From the NCBI GenBank assembly GCA_030040115.1, contig JASHUH010000103.1, positions 1 through 5,555 on the forward strand: 5,555 bases of DNA, written 5' to 3'. The stretch's first letter is position 1. Every line of letters begins with the position of its first letter. Shown in pieces: positions 1 through 5,555 of this stretch. The DNA is from Acidobacteriaceae bacterium (GTDB lineage: Bacteria; Acidobacteriota; Terriglobia; Terriglobales; Acidobacteriaceae). A model generated the notes under the pieces. The model saw only the letters and a program-made list of their open reading frames with translations. It was not told where the DNA came from and did no database searches. Made by a program: the position numbers and the translations under genes.

Positions 1-1197
1 GTGTTTTTGGGCAAGCGGTCGGGCTCGGCTTCGACCAGCGACCTGACCGCGGACGGAATCCGGCAGCTTGTGGAGGGCGCGCTGGCCCTGGCTCGCATCA
101 CCGAGGAGGATCCCTTCGCCGGGCTGCCTGAGGGAGAGGAGTTCGGCGCGGCCACAGACGATTTGCACCTTTATTACGAGGACGTGTATTCGCTTGCCGG
201 ACCGGAGCGGATCGAGTGGGCGCGGCGGGCCGAAAAGGCGGCGCTGGCGGCCGACCCGCGGATCACGAATTCCGATGGCGGCAGTTTTGACGCGAGTACG
301 GGGCGCAGAGCGCTGGCCAACTCGCGTGGTTTTGTGGGCGGCTACCGCACCAGCTATGCGGGCGTTGCCGCGGTGCCGGTGGCGATGGACGCCGATGGTC
401 AGATGCAGCGCGACGGCTGGTGGTCGAGCGCGCGGAGCTTCGCGCTCCTCGAATCCCCTGAAGCTGTAGGAGTTGAGGCCGCAAGGCGCACGCTGAGGCG
501 GTTGGGCGCGCGGCGCGTGCCCACGCAACGAGTCCCCATCGTGTTTGCGCCGGAGACAGCGCGCACGCTAATCGGGTCGATCTTCGAGGCCGCCTCGGGC
601 GACGCCATCTGGCGGAGCGCGTCGTTTCTTGCCGGCAAGCTAGGCGAAACCATCGGCACGAGCAGCGTGACCATCGTGGACGACAACACTATGCTGCTGC
701 CCTCGGGCGCGGGCGGATTCGGCAGTTCGCCATTCGACGGCGAGGGGCTGCCTTCGCGGCGCACGGTGGTGGTGGAGAACGGCGTATTGCGCAATTATCT
801 GCTCAACACATACGCAGCGCGCAAGCTGGGTATGAAGTCCACCCATAACGCGGCGCGCGGGCTGGCCGGGACGCCGGGGATCGGTTGCGGCAACCTGTAC
901 CTGGAGCCAGGTGCGCTTGCGCCTGAGGAAATCATTGGCGATGTACGCGCGGGCCTCTACGTCACCAGCCTGATGGGCTTTGGCGTGAACACCGTCACCG
1001 GCGATTACTCGCGCGGCGCGGTGGGCCTGTGGATCGAAAACGGCCAGTTGACGCACGCGGTTGAACAAGTGACCATCGCCGGCAACCTCGGCGAGATGCT
1101 GCGCAACTTGACCGCCATCGGGAACGATCTGGTCTTCCGCAGCGCGGTCGCTTCGCCAACCCTGCGGATCGATGGGATGACCATCGCAGGGAGCTGA
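1..1197 (+). CDS. pmbA: TldE/PmbA family protein (metalloprotease TldD/E complex subunit), 5'-truncated by the window edge
   Basis: TldE (PmbA) is the partner of TldD in a cytoplasmic heterodimeric metalloprotease known from microcin B17 maturation and CcdA degradation. TldD carries the HExxxH zinc motif; TldE does not, and none is seen here. The 398 visible residues match PmbA from its first third to the C-terminus: GKRSGSASTSDL (4-15), ITNSDGGSF (88-96), the central PFDGEG (244-249), YAARKLGMKST (271-281), GDYSRGAVGLWIENG (334-348), TIAGNL (358-363), GND (374-376) and the terminal MTIAG. In PmbA the GKRSGSAS-like segment lies some 65-70 residues in, so the GTG at base 1 is almost certainly an internal valine and the true start is upstream of the window. 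A tldD gene may lie upstream, but it is not visible. The family call is firm; the substrate in this organism is unknown. Confidence 0.93.
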   Translation: MFLGKRSGSASTSDLTADGIRQLVEGALALARITEEDPFAGLPEGEEFGAATDDLHLYYEDVYSLAGPERIEWARRAEKAALAADPRITNSDGGSFDASTGRRALANSRGFVGGYRTSYAGVAAVPVAMDADGQMQRDGWWSSARSFALLESPEAVGVEAARRTLRRLGARRVPTQRVPIVFAPETARTLIGSIFEAASGDAIWRSASFLAGKLGETIGTSSVTIVDDNTMLLPSGAGGFGSSPFDGEGLPSRRTVVVENGVLRNYLLNTYAARKLGMKSTHNAARGLAGTPGIGCGNLYLEPGALAPEEIIGDVRAGLYVTSLMGFGVNTVTGDYSRGAVGLWIENGQLTHAVEQVTIAGNLGEMLRNLTAIGNDLVFRSAVASPTLRIDGMTIAGS

Positions 1198-1204
1198 AAG
1201 CGAG

Positions 1205-1277
1205 CGAGGCAGCGAATCGGCAAGTCAGCGAGTCAGCAGGTCAGCTAGCCAGCAAGTCAGCCGAATTGGCAAATCGG
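1205..1277. repeat. Imperfect 8-nt tandem repeat between pmbA and the uvrC-like gene
   Basis: Starting eight bases after the pmbA stop codon, the sequence reads in consecutive 8-nt units: CGAGGCAG (1205), CGAATCGG (1213), CAAGTCAG (1221), CGAGTCAG (1229), CAGGTCAG (1237), CTAGCCAG (1245), CAAGTCAG (1253) and CCGAATTG (1261). After a one-base slip comes CAAATCGG (1270). The five units from 1221 to 1260 are the best conserved, with consensus CRRGTCAG. There are no unique spacers, so it is not a CRISPR. The units are direct rather than inverted, so it is not a terminator. It looks like slippage-generated microsatellite DNA filling the gap; no function can be read from it. Confidence 0.8.
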
Positions 1278-1340
1278 CGTTTGCGCGCGTTTTGTCCAGC
1301 AAGCGGACCCGACAAGCAATAGGGTTGCAGGTGCGAGCGG

Positions 1341-2774
1341 ATGAGGGAACCGGAAGAAGGACGATCGGAGGCAATGACGGACGCCAGGGCGCGATCTATG
1401 GAGGAAATCGCGTTCGATCCCGTCGACTCCAAAGCCGTGCTGGCGCAACTGCCGCGCGCGGCGGCGGTTTTCGCGCTCTACGGAGCCGAGGCGCGCGCGG
1501 AGCCCTACATCGGGCGCACGCCGAATTTGCGCGCGCGGCTGGAACGGCTGTTGCAGCCCTCGGCCAAGCATCCCCGGCGCTTGCAACTGGCGGGGAGGGT
1601 GCGGCGCATTGCGTGGCGATTGACCGGCTCGGAGTTCGAGTCGCTGCTTTTGCAGTTCGACCTCCTCCATGATCAATATGGCGCGAAGTCCCTGGAACGG
1701 ATGCACCTGAAGGCGCCCGCATTCGTGCGTTTCCTGGGTGGCAATCCGTATCCGCGCGTTACCGTCACCCACCACCCCTATCAACGCGAGGCCGATTGGG
1801 CCTACGGACCGTTTGCTTCGCGGGCCGCCGCGGAGCGCTACGTGGACGAGGCGCTCAAGCTGTTTCTGCTGCGCCGCTGCACTTTTGATTTGAATCCCAA
1901 TCCCAGCTATCCCGGCTGTGTGTATTCCGAGATGAAGATGTGCCTGGCGCCTTGCTACAAGGGTTGCACTGACGAGCGCTATGCCGAAGAGGCCGCAGCC
2001 GTGGAGAAGTTTTTCGCCACGCGCGGCGAGGGCCGGTTGGTGACGCTGCGCACCGAGCGCGACCAAGCATCGGCCAAGCTCGAATTCGAATCTGCCGCCG
2101 CACTTCATGAGCAAGTGCAAAAGGTGGAGGCGGTGCGGGGGCTGGCGCCGGAGCTGGTTCGGCCCATGAGCCGGCTCCGCGCGGTGATTCTGCAAGCTTC
2201 GGCCCTGCCGGATGAGGTTGCGGTCTTCCTGTTTGAGGGTGGGCGGCTGCGCGGCCCGACTGGTTTCTCCACGCTGGGCATGAGAATCCAGAATGAGCAG
2301 TCGGGCTCGAGTTCGCTTTTCGCGCAGCCGATAGCCATCGAGCCGATTCCGGAAGAGGTAGAGAATAGGGAACAGGGAACAGGGATCAGAGATCAGAGAT
2401 CAGAGGCCAGGGATAAGGGTTTAGAGTCGAGCTCCGAAACGGCGAGCGACTTGAACGCCATGATCGTCAGCCAGCAAAAGGTGGTGGCTTCCGCTTCTGC
2501 CGGAGACGTGACGCCGGCAAAAATCCCTCGCGGGCTGCTGGAGTCGCGGCTCGATGCTGCTCTGTCGGCCCTGGCCAAGCCTGCGAACGCGCCCTCGCCA
2601 ACCGTGCGCCAAGGCCACCTGGCGCTGCTCAAGCGCTGGTATTACCGGCCCGAAGCGCGCCGCGAAGGCGAAATCTTCTTTCCCGACGCCGAGGGGCGCT
2701 GGCCGGTGAAAGCTATCCTGCGCGGTGTAGGGCGTGTGGCCGCGAAAGCGCTCGTCTCGGTGGAGCGTTCATAA
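1341..2774 (+). CDS. UvrC-like GIY-YIG nuclease lacking the UvrC C-terminal nuclease half
   Basis: UvrC makes the incisions in nucleotide excision repair; its N-terminal GIY-YIG domain cuts 3' of the lesion. This 477-residue protein shows that half: a degenerate GIY segment (AVFALYG, 42-48), PYIGRTPNLRARL (55-67, with Y56, N62, R66), and SEFESLLLQ (97-105, with E100 at the metal-binding glutamate position). YGPFASRAAAERY (155-167) follows, then Cys180, 193, 201 and 205 spaced 12-7-3 like the UvrC 4Fe-4S ligands, with an extra Cys209. A UVR-like segment spans about 233-268 (SAKLEFESAAALHEQV). The RNase H-like and helix-hairpin-helix domains are absent. Instead there is a repeat-derived linker (341-363) and a C-terminal block (425-477) with GHLALLKRWYYRP and ILRGVGRV that I cannot assign. 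It resembles E. coli Cho in architecture but is longer. The start is uncertain: ATG 1374 has GGAG only 3 nt away; ATG 1398 has AGGG 8 nt upstream and begins nearest the conserved part; ATG 1341 is the longest. Confidence 0.85.
   Translation: MREPEEGRSEAMTDARARSMEEIAFDPVDSKAVLAQLPRAAAVFALYGAEARAEPYIGRTPNLRARLERLLQPSAKHPRRLQLAGRVRRIAWRLTGSEFESLLLQFDLLHDQYGAKSLERMHLKAPAFVRFLGGNPYPRVTVTHHPYQREADWAYGPFASRAAAERYVDEALKLFLLRRCTFDLNPNPSYPGCVYSEMKMCLAPCYKGCTDERYAEEAAAVEKFFATRGEGRLVTLRTERDQASAKLEFESAAALHEQVQKVEAVRGLAPELVRPMSRLRAVILQASALPDEVAVFLFEGGRLRGPTGFSTLGMRIQNEQSGSSSLFAQPIAIEPIPEEVENREQGTGIRDQRSEARDKGLESSSETASDLNAMIVSQQKVVASASAGDVTPAKIPRGLLESRLDAALSALAKPANAPSPTVRQGHLALLKRWYYRPEARREGEIFFPDAEGRWPVKAILRGVGRVAAKALVSVERS
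2361..2430 (+). repeat. In-frame 7-nt tandem repeat inside the uvrC-like gene
   Basis: Ten consecutive 7-nt units run without a slip: GAGAATA (2361), GGGAACA (2368), GGGAACA (2375), GGGATCA (2382), GAGATCA (2389), GAGATCA (2396), GAGGCCA (2403), GGGATAA (2410), GGGTTTA (2417) and GAGTCGA (2424). They encode residues 341-363, a charged, low-complexity stretch (REQGTGIRDQRSEARDKG) between the UvrC-like body and the unassigned C-terminal block. Seven is not a multiple of three, so three units (21 nt, seven residues) make one coding period and each unit is read in all three frames. The tract looks like noncoding-type repeat DNA that expanded inside a permissive linker. The reading frame stays open through it. 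Confidence 0.85.
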
Positions 2775-2795
2775 GGGGCTCTCTGAAGGAGCGTT

Positions 2796-2894
2796 ATGCC
2801 TTATCAAGATGGCGATGGAGTCGAACTCCGACGGATCTTCCTTTTTGCTGGGGCCATAATTCTCCCGACAACCCCGTGCAGCGAGTGCAGTTAA
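2796..2894 (+). CDS. Possible 32-residue small ORF with a strong ribosome binding site
   Basis: ATG 2796 is preceded by AAGGAG at 2786-2791 with a 4-nt spacer, the best plus-strand Shine-Dalgarno in this part of the window, and it begins 22 bases after the uvrC-like stop. The product would start MPYQDGDGVELRR and continue with a short hydrophobic run (IFLFAGAIILP, residues 14-24). It ends with two cysteines close together (CSEC) before TAA. I recognise no family. The hydrophobic run is too short for a confident membrane helix. It could be a real microprotein translated from the uvrC-like transcript, the stump of a longer gene lost by rearrangement beside the hydrogenase remnant, or chance. 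The RBS is the only support. Confidence 0.22.
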   Translation: MPYQDGDGVELRRIFLFAGAIILPTTPCSECS

Positions 2895-3120
2895 CCGAAG
2901 TTCGTCACTGATAGCCAGAAGTCAGGAATTTTCGCCGGTGAAAGCAGCGTAAGCCGAGCGCTTGCAGCAGGGCAGTTTGCAAACGATGTAGTGCAGACCT
3001 ACCCTCTCGTGCGGAAGTTGGGCTAACTGCCACAGCTGGGCCAAGAATACTTGCCAAACGCAACTGACCTGCTTCGCGAGCCTGACGTTCACCGAGTTGG
3101 TCATTACATCGAAACGCAGT
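2895..3120. other. Stretch without a recognisable gene
   Basis: No reading frame here looks like a real protein. The open frame on the minus strand (2922-3104, about 60 residues, with QVSCVWQVFLAQLWQLAQLP) matches no family I know. It follows directly, in another frame, after the point where the hydrogenase remnant loses similarity. The one small motif is a perfect 10-bp palindrome GTTTGCAAAC at 2975-2984. There is no T-run-backed hairpin, tRNA or convincing promoter. Given the decayed gene next to it, this is most likely degenerate or rearranged DNA. Confidence 0.5.
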
Positions 3121-3777
3121 TCAGGACCAACTGGGTTTTGCGCGTGTCGCTGGCCCCAGACACAGGATGCCCTGCTCCATCAGGCAGCGCATCTCGCTCA
3201 GGGGGCTCCCGGCGTGAATTCCGGTGCATCCAGGCGTCGTTTCAGCGTCGAGACCGCCTTCTTTTCACGCTTGGTGGGACACGTGTCGCAAACGCTTTTC
3301 GACGCCAGTTCGGGCAGGGGCTTGCCTTCCAGCAGCGCCACCAGCGCCCCTGCCACCATTTCCGGCGTGATTGGACAGCCGGGCAGATAGGCGTCCACCT
3401 TCACCACCTCGTGGACCGCATAGACTCGGTCGGTCAAAGGGGAGATTTGCTCGTGGGGCAGGCCGTTCTTCTCGGTGATCACGCTGTCACGGTAGACTTT
3501 CTCCAACATTTCTTCGGTACTGTATTGGTTGGCCAGCGCCCGGCACTCCGCCGAAGCAGGCGCAGGACCGCAGAGAAATCAGGCTCTTGCACTTGTTGCG
3601 CATCTCCTGCGCCAGCTTCTTGTGTTCTTCATTGCGGATCCCTCCCGCTATGAGCCCGATATCCGCCTCGGGGATTTCCATCTCTGAGCTTTCGCCAGTC
3701 TGGCCGTAAAGCTTGTGGTCCATCAGCACTGGCATGTGTACGATCTCTACTTGTTTGAGCACGTCGATAAGTGGTTC
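3121..3777 (-). pseudogene. Decayed [NiFe]-hydrogenase small subunit (group 3 HoxY/MvhG-like), frameshifted and truncated at both ends
   Basis: Read from 3777 downward, the minus strand gives small-subunit sequence in three successive frames. Frame one (3777 to about 3542) encodes DVLKQVEIVHMPVLMDHK, GGIRNEEHKKLAQEMR and SCACFGGVP. An extra base in the CCC at 3539-3541 then shifts the frame, and MLEKVYRDSVITEKNG through DAYLPGCPITPEMVAGAL to KSVCDTCPTKREKK continues to about 3207. A missing base near the G5 run at 3201-3205 creates a stop; the next frame resumes with CLMEQGILCLGPATR and ends at a TGA at 3121-3123. The cysteine of SCAC and the PGCP cysteine, both proximal-cluster ligands, remain. 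The N-terminal CxxC ligand region is absent, as are the cysteines normally following ATR. A usual GSCA glycine is arginine (LRSCAC). No large-subunit gene is visible. In group 3 enzymes this subunit passes electrons between the NiFe site and a diaphorase or heterodisulfide reductase partner. Two clean indels alone might be sequencing error, but loss of both ends indicates a true pseudogene. Confidence 0.85.
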
Positions 3778-3857
3778 ACCGCCGGTTGGCCAGCTTCGCC
3801 AAACATCTGTGTCGCGACTAGGCGGCGTTCCTCGCTGCTCTGCGGCTGCCCTGGAGC

Positions 3858-3896
3858 AACGGTCCGGTCGATGGACATGTCCATCGCTTAACCGTT
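3858..3896. promoter_or_regulatory. Perfect 18-bp palindrome nested in a 39-bp dyad; possible operator or hairpin
   Basis: CGATGGACATGTCCATCG at 3869-3886 is a perfect palindrome. It is flanked by a second inverted pair, AACGGT (3858-3863) and ACCGTT (3891-3896), whose centre falls within half a base of the first. The element lies in the 240-bp gap between the response regulator (stop at 4018) and the hydrogenase remnant, a gap in which I see no gene. It would be upstream of the remnant and downstream of the regulator. Dyads of this size suit a dimeric DNA-binding protein, including the Fis-type HTH of NtrC-class regulators. No T-run follows on either strand, so a classical intrinsic terminator is unlikely. 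The symmetry is certain; the function is inferred. Confidence 0.45.
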
Positions 3897-4017
3897 ACGG
3901 CAAGGCAGACCGCTCGTGCCCGGCTGTTCGGAGGCTGAATTGGTGCAGGCGTAACGATGGTTGCGCGCCGAAAACGCTCAGACGCTTCCCAGTATAGGCT
4001 AACTCAGTCGAGGGCTC

Positions 4018-5376
4018 TCACAGCAGGCCGCATTCTCGCAGTTTGCGGTACAGATTTCGCTCGCTGATTCCGAGCATCCTGGCGGTATTTCCGCGATGGC
4101 CGTTGCAGGCCTCGAGGGCGGACCGGATATGGGTACACTCAACTTGCTGCAGCGTCGTCGGCAAGGGAGCTGCGGTTGAGAAACTGGTTCGCGCAACCGG
4201 TTTCGCATTACGCAGGACGGTGGGCAGATGCTCAGGCAGCACACAGGGTCCTTCGCATAGCACCATGGCCGCCTCGACCACGTGCAGAAGCTCGCGCACG
4301 TTCCCCGGCCAGTTGTGATGTCGCAGAAGCTCCAGGGCCTTCTCGCCGATCTGCTTGTTTGAGCCAAATCGCTCGTTGAGCGCCGCGACAAACTGTTGCG
4401 CCAGTAGGTCAATGTCAGAGCCCCGCTCCCGCAAGGGCGGAACCTCAACCGTGATCGTGCTCAGACGGTAGAACAGGTCTTCGCGGAAAAAGCCCTGCCG
4501 CACCATGATGGCGATATCGCGGTTGGTCGCGGTGAGAACCCTGACGTCCACGTGAATTTCCCGCGTGCCGCCCAGATGCCGGAATGTGGACGTATCCAGC
4601 ACGCGCAGCAACGTTGTCTGAGTCGCGGGGCTGATCTCGCCGATCTCGTCCAGAAAAATTGTTCCACCATCCGCCACTTCAAACAACCCTGGCTTGGCGC
4701 GCTCGGCTCCGGTGAACGCTCCGCGCTCATGTCCGAACAGTTCGCTTTGGAGCAGGTTTTGCTGCAATGCGGCGCACTCTACCACCACGAAAGGCCGGGA
4801 GCATCGCGGGCTGCGGGCATGAATCAGCTTGGCCACGCGTTCCTTGCCCGCGCCCGTTTCGCCCATAATGAGGACTGAGGCATCACTGGGAGCCACGCGA
4901 TTGATGACGTTGAGCAGGTGGCGGAACTGCGGGCTTTCGCCAACAAACGAGCTTCCGAGATCGGGAGGCGTCAGCCCGCGTTCCAGCAGCTTTGCCCGCT
5001 GCCGCAGCGCCCGCCGCTCCAGGGCTCGCTGAATGCGAATATCGAGCTCGTCCAGGGGACAGGGCTTGACCACGTAATCGAACGCCCCGATGCGGATCGA
5101 TTCGATGGCGGTGTCGATGGAGCCGTGCCCGGTCAGCATGATCACTTCGGTGCCCGGCGCATTCGCGTTTATGGCCTTCAGAGCCTCCAGCCCGCTCATG
5201 CCCGGCAGGCGCAGGTCGAGCAAAACAACTTCTGGTTCGCCCCCCACGACTCGCTGGATCGCTTCTTCGCCCGAACTCGCGGTCGTGACTTCGTAGCCGA
5301 GCCGACGCAGTTCGCCCGACATCACATGCCGGAACGCTGCGTCGTCGTCGACCAGAAAAACGGAGGATGGTTTCAC
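4018..5376 (-). CDS. Sigma-54-dependent NtrC-family response regulator (REC-AAA+-Fis HTH)
   Basis: This is a cytoplasmic activator that, once phosphorylated, uses ATP to remodel sigma-54 RNA polymerase at target promoters. From GTG 5376 it has 452 residues. The receiver domain (about 4-118) has the acidic pair D11/D12, phospho-acceptor D54 (LLDLRLPG), T82 and K104. The AAA+ domain (about 143-375) has Walker A GETGAGKE (172-179), the sigma-54 contact loop GAFTGA (219-224), Walker B TIFLDE (239-244), sensor I TATNRD (282-287), FREDLFYRL (297-305) and WPGNVREL (356-363). A Fis-type HTH ends the protein (about 415-451, [18 protein letters not shown]). All key residues are present. The frame stays open to an ATG at 5478, but those 34 extra codons lie inside the kinase gene and would precede the normal receiver start. 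GTG 5376 has AGAGG 7 nt upstream and overlaps the kinase stop as GTGA, so it is preferred. Targets are unknown; the neighbouring hydrogenase remnant suggests, but does not show, a HoxA/HupR-like role. Confidence 0.95.
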   Translation of the reverse strand: MKPSSVFLVDDDAAFRHVMSGELRRLGYEVTTASSGEEAIQRVVGGEPEVVLLDLRLPGMSGLEALKAINANAPGTEVIMLTGHGSIDTAIESIRIGAFDYVVKPCPLDELDIRIQRALERRALRQRAKLLERGLTPPDLGSSFVGESPQFRHLLNVINRVAPSDASVLIMGETGAGKERVAKLIHARSPRCSRPFVVVECAALQQNLLQSELFGHERGAFTGAERAKPGLFEVADGGTIFLDEIGEISPATQTTLLRVLDTSTFRHLGGTREIHVDVRVLTATNRDIAIMVRQGFFREDLFYRLSTITVEVPPLRERGSDIDLLAQQFVAALNERFGSNKQIGEKALELLRHHNWPGNVRELLHVVEAAMVLCEGPCVLPEHLPTVLRNAKPVARTSFSTAAPLPTTLQQVECTHIRSALEACNGHRGNTARMLGISERNLYRKLRECGLL

Positions 5377-5555
5377 AGTCCAACCTCTCGCTCCGAGCCG
5401 GTATGGATTGCCGGTAACACCACCTCGAACATCGATCCTTTGCCTGGAGTACTCTCGACCCGAAGATCGCCTCCCCACTTCCGCACAGCGTTCAATGAAA
5501 GGAACAAGCCGAGACCGGTGCCGCCTTGGCGCATGCTGAAAAACGGCTCAAAGAT
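5373..5555 (-). CDS. Sensor histidine kinase, C-terminal end only (ATPase domain), cut by the window edge
   Basis: Reading the minus strand from 5555 gives 60 residues and a TGA at 5375-5373. They show the end of a HATPase_c domain in order: the F box IFEPFF (1-6), the G2 box GTGLGL (12-17) that closes the ATP lid, then [22 protein letters not shown] (27-48, shown here as WGGDLRV, STPGKG and FEVVLP), the usual terminal strands. The sensor region, the phospho-accepting histidine and the N and G1 boxes are outside the window, so the signal and membrane topology are unknown. The stop overlaps the regulator start by four bases (GTGA), which marks the two as an operon and probable cognate pair. 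The kinase family call is secure despite the short length. Confidence 0.9.
   Translation of the reverse strand: MFEPFFSMRQGGTGLGLFLSLNAVRKWGGDLRVESTPGKGSMFEVVLPAIHTGSEREVGL
5384..5389 (-). promoter_or_regulatory. Ribosome binding site that decides the response regulator start
   Basis: On the minus strand GAGAGG lies 7 nt before the GTG at 5376, inside the last codons of the histidine kinase gene. It supports the internal GTG over the far-upstream in-frame ATG at 5478 and fits translational coupling through the GTGA overlap. Confidence 0.6.

Noticed and set aside
1205..1277. CRISPR array
   Set aside because: Repeat units are 8 nt and contiguous, without spacers.
1257..2195. Long minus-strand open frame (312 residues) opposite the uvrC-like gene
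   Set aside because: It is antisense to a gene with clear domain motifs, has the composition expected of a GC-rich shadow frame, and shows no recognisable family.
2817..2829. GGAGTCGAACTCC, which on the minus strand resembles a tRNA or tmRNA T-arm (TTCGA loop)
   Set aside because: The stem is only four or five bases with no proper 7-nt loop pairing, no CCA end and no matching acceptor, D-arm or anticodon arm on the minus strand. No tmRNA tag coding sequence was found either.
3051..3653. 200-residue plus-strand open frame over the hydrogenase remnant
   Set aside because: The minus strand carries conserved hydrogenase motifs through most of the span, and the plus-strand product is low in recognisable structure; it is a shadow.
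3747..3884. 45-residue minus-strand ORF beginning MDMSIDRTVAPG, with its ATG inside the 18-bp palindrome
   Set aside because: It has no Shine-Dalgarno, matches no family I know, and ends inside the hydrogenase remnant in the wrong frame. It may be chance, though it could mark a different gene fused at the breakpoint.
3858..3896. Rho-independent terminator for the response regulator
   Set aside because: The hairpin is strong, but no T-run follows on the minus strand and it lies more than 120 bases past the stop codon.
3976..3989. Possible sigma-54 promoter on the minus strand (GG, ten bases, GC)
   Set aside because: Only the GG and GC dinucleotides match. The rest of the TGGCAC and TTGC consensus is absent, and such minimal matches are common in GC-rich DNA.

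Overview
This GC-rich bacterial window holds one truncated and one complete gene on the plus strand, a gene-poor stretch of about 350 bp, a broken hydrogenase gene, and a two-component regulatory pair on the minus strand. The high GC, the short-period direct repeats of the CAAGTCAG and GAGATCA type, and the pairing of a TldE/PmbA gene with a UvrC-like GIY-YIG gene suggest a soil bacterium of the Acidobacteriota. That placement is an inference from general resemblance, not a marker-gene result.

Layout. Positions 1-1197 (+) carry the C-terminal part, 398 residues, of a TldE/PmbA-family protein whose N-terminus lies outside the window. An imperfect 8-nt tandem repeat (about 1205-1277) follows its stop codon. 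Positions 1341-2774 (+) encode a UvrC-like protein with a GIY-YIG domain, the four-cysteine iron-sulfur motif and a UVR segment. It lacks the C-terminal RNase H-like nuclease and helix-hairpin-helix half of true UvrC. An in-frame 7-nt tandem repeat (2361-2430) sits inside this gene. Positions 2775-3120 contain only a 32-codon ORF with a good ribosome binding site and sequence I cannot assign.

Positions 3121-3777 (-) are the decayed remains of a group 3-type [NiFe]-hydrogenase small subunit. Homology passes through three reading frames, and both the N-terminal CxxC region and the C-terminal cluster region are missing. Between it and the next gene is a perfect 18-bp palindrome inside a larger dyad (3858-3896). 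Positions 4018-5376 (-) encode an intact NtrC-class sigma-54-dependent response regulator. It starts at a GTG that overlaps, as GTGA, the stop codon of a histidine kinase whose last 60 residues run off the window edge (5373-5555, -).

The kinase and regulator form a translationally coupled two-component system. NtrC-class regulators of the HoxA/HupR kind control hydrogenase genes in other bacteria, so the nearby hydrogenase remnant may be a former target, but the sequence does not prove this. I see no clear undescribed multi-gene system. The most distinctive items are the UvrC-like nuclease with its own C-terminal region, the tandem repeat inside its reading frame, the hydrogenase pseudogene beside an intact regulator, and the palindrome.
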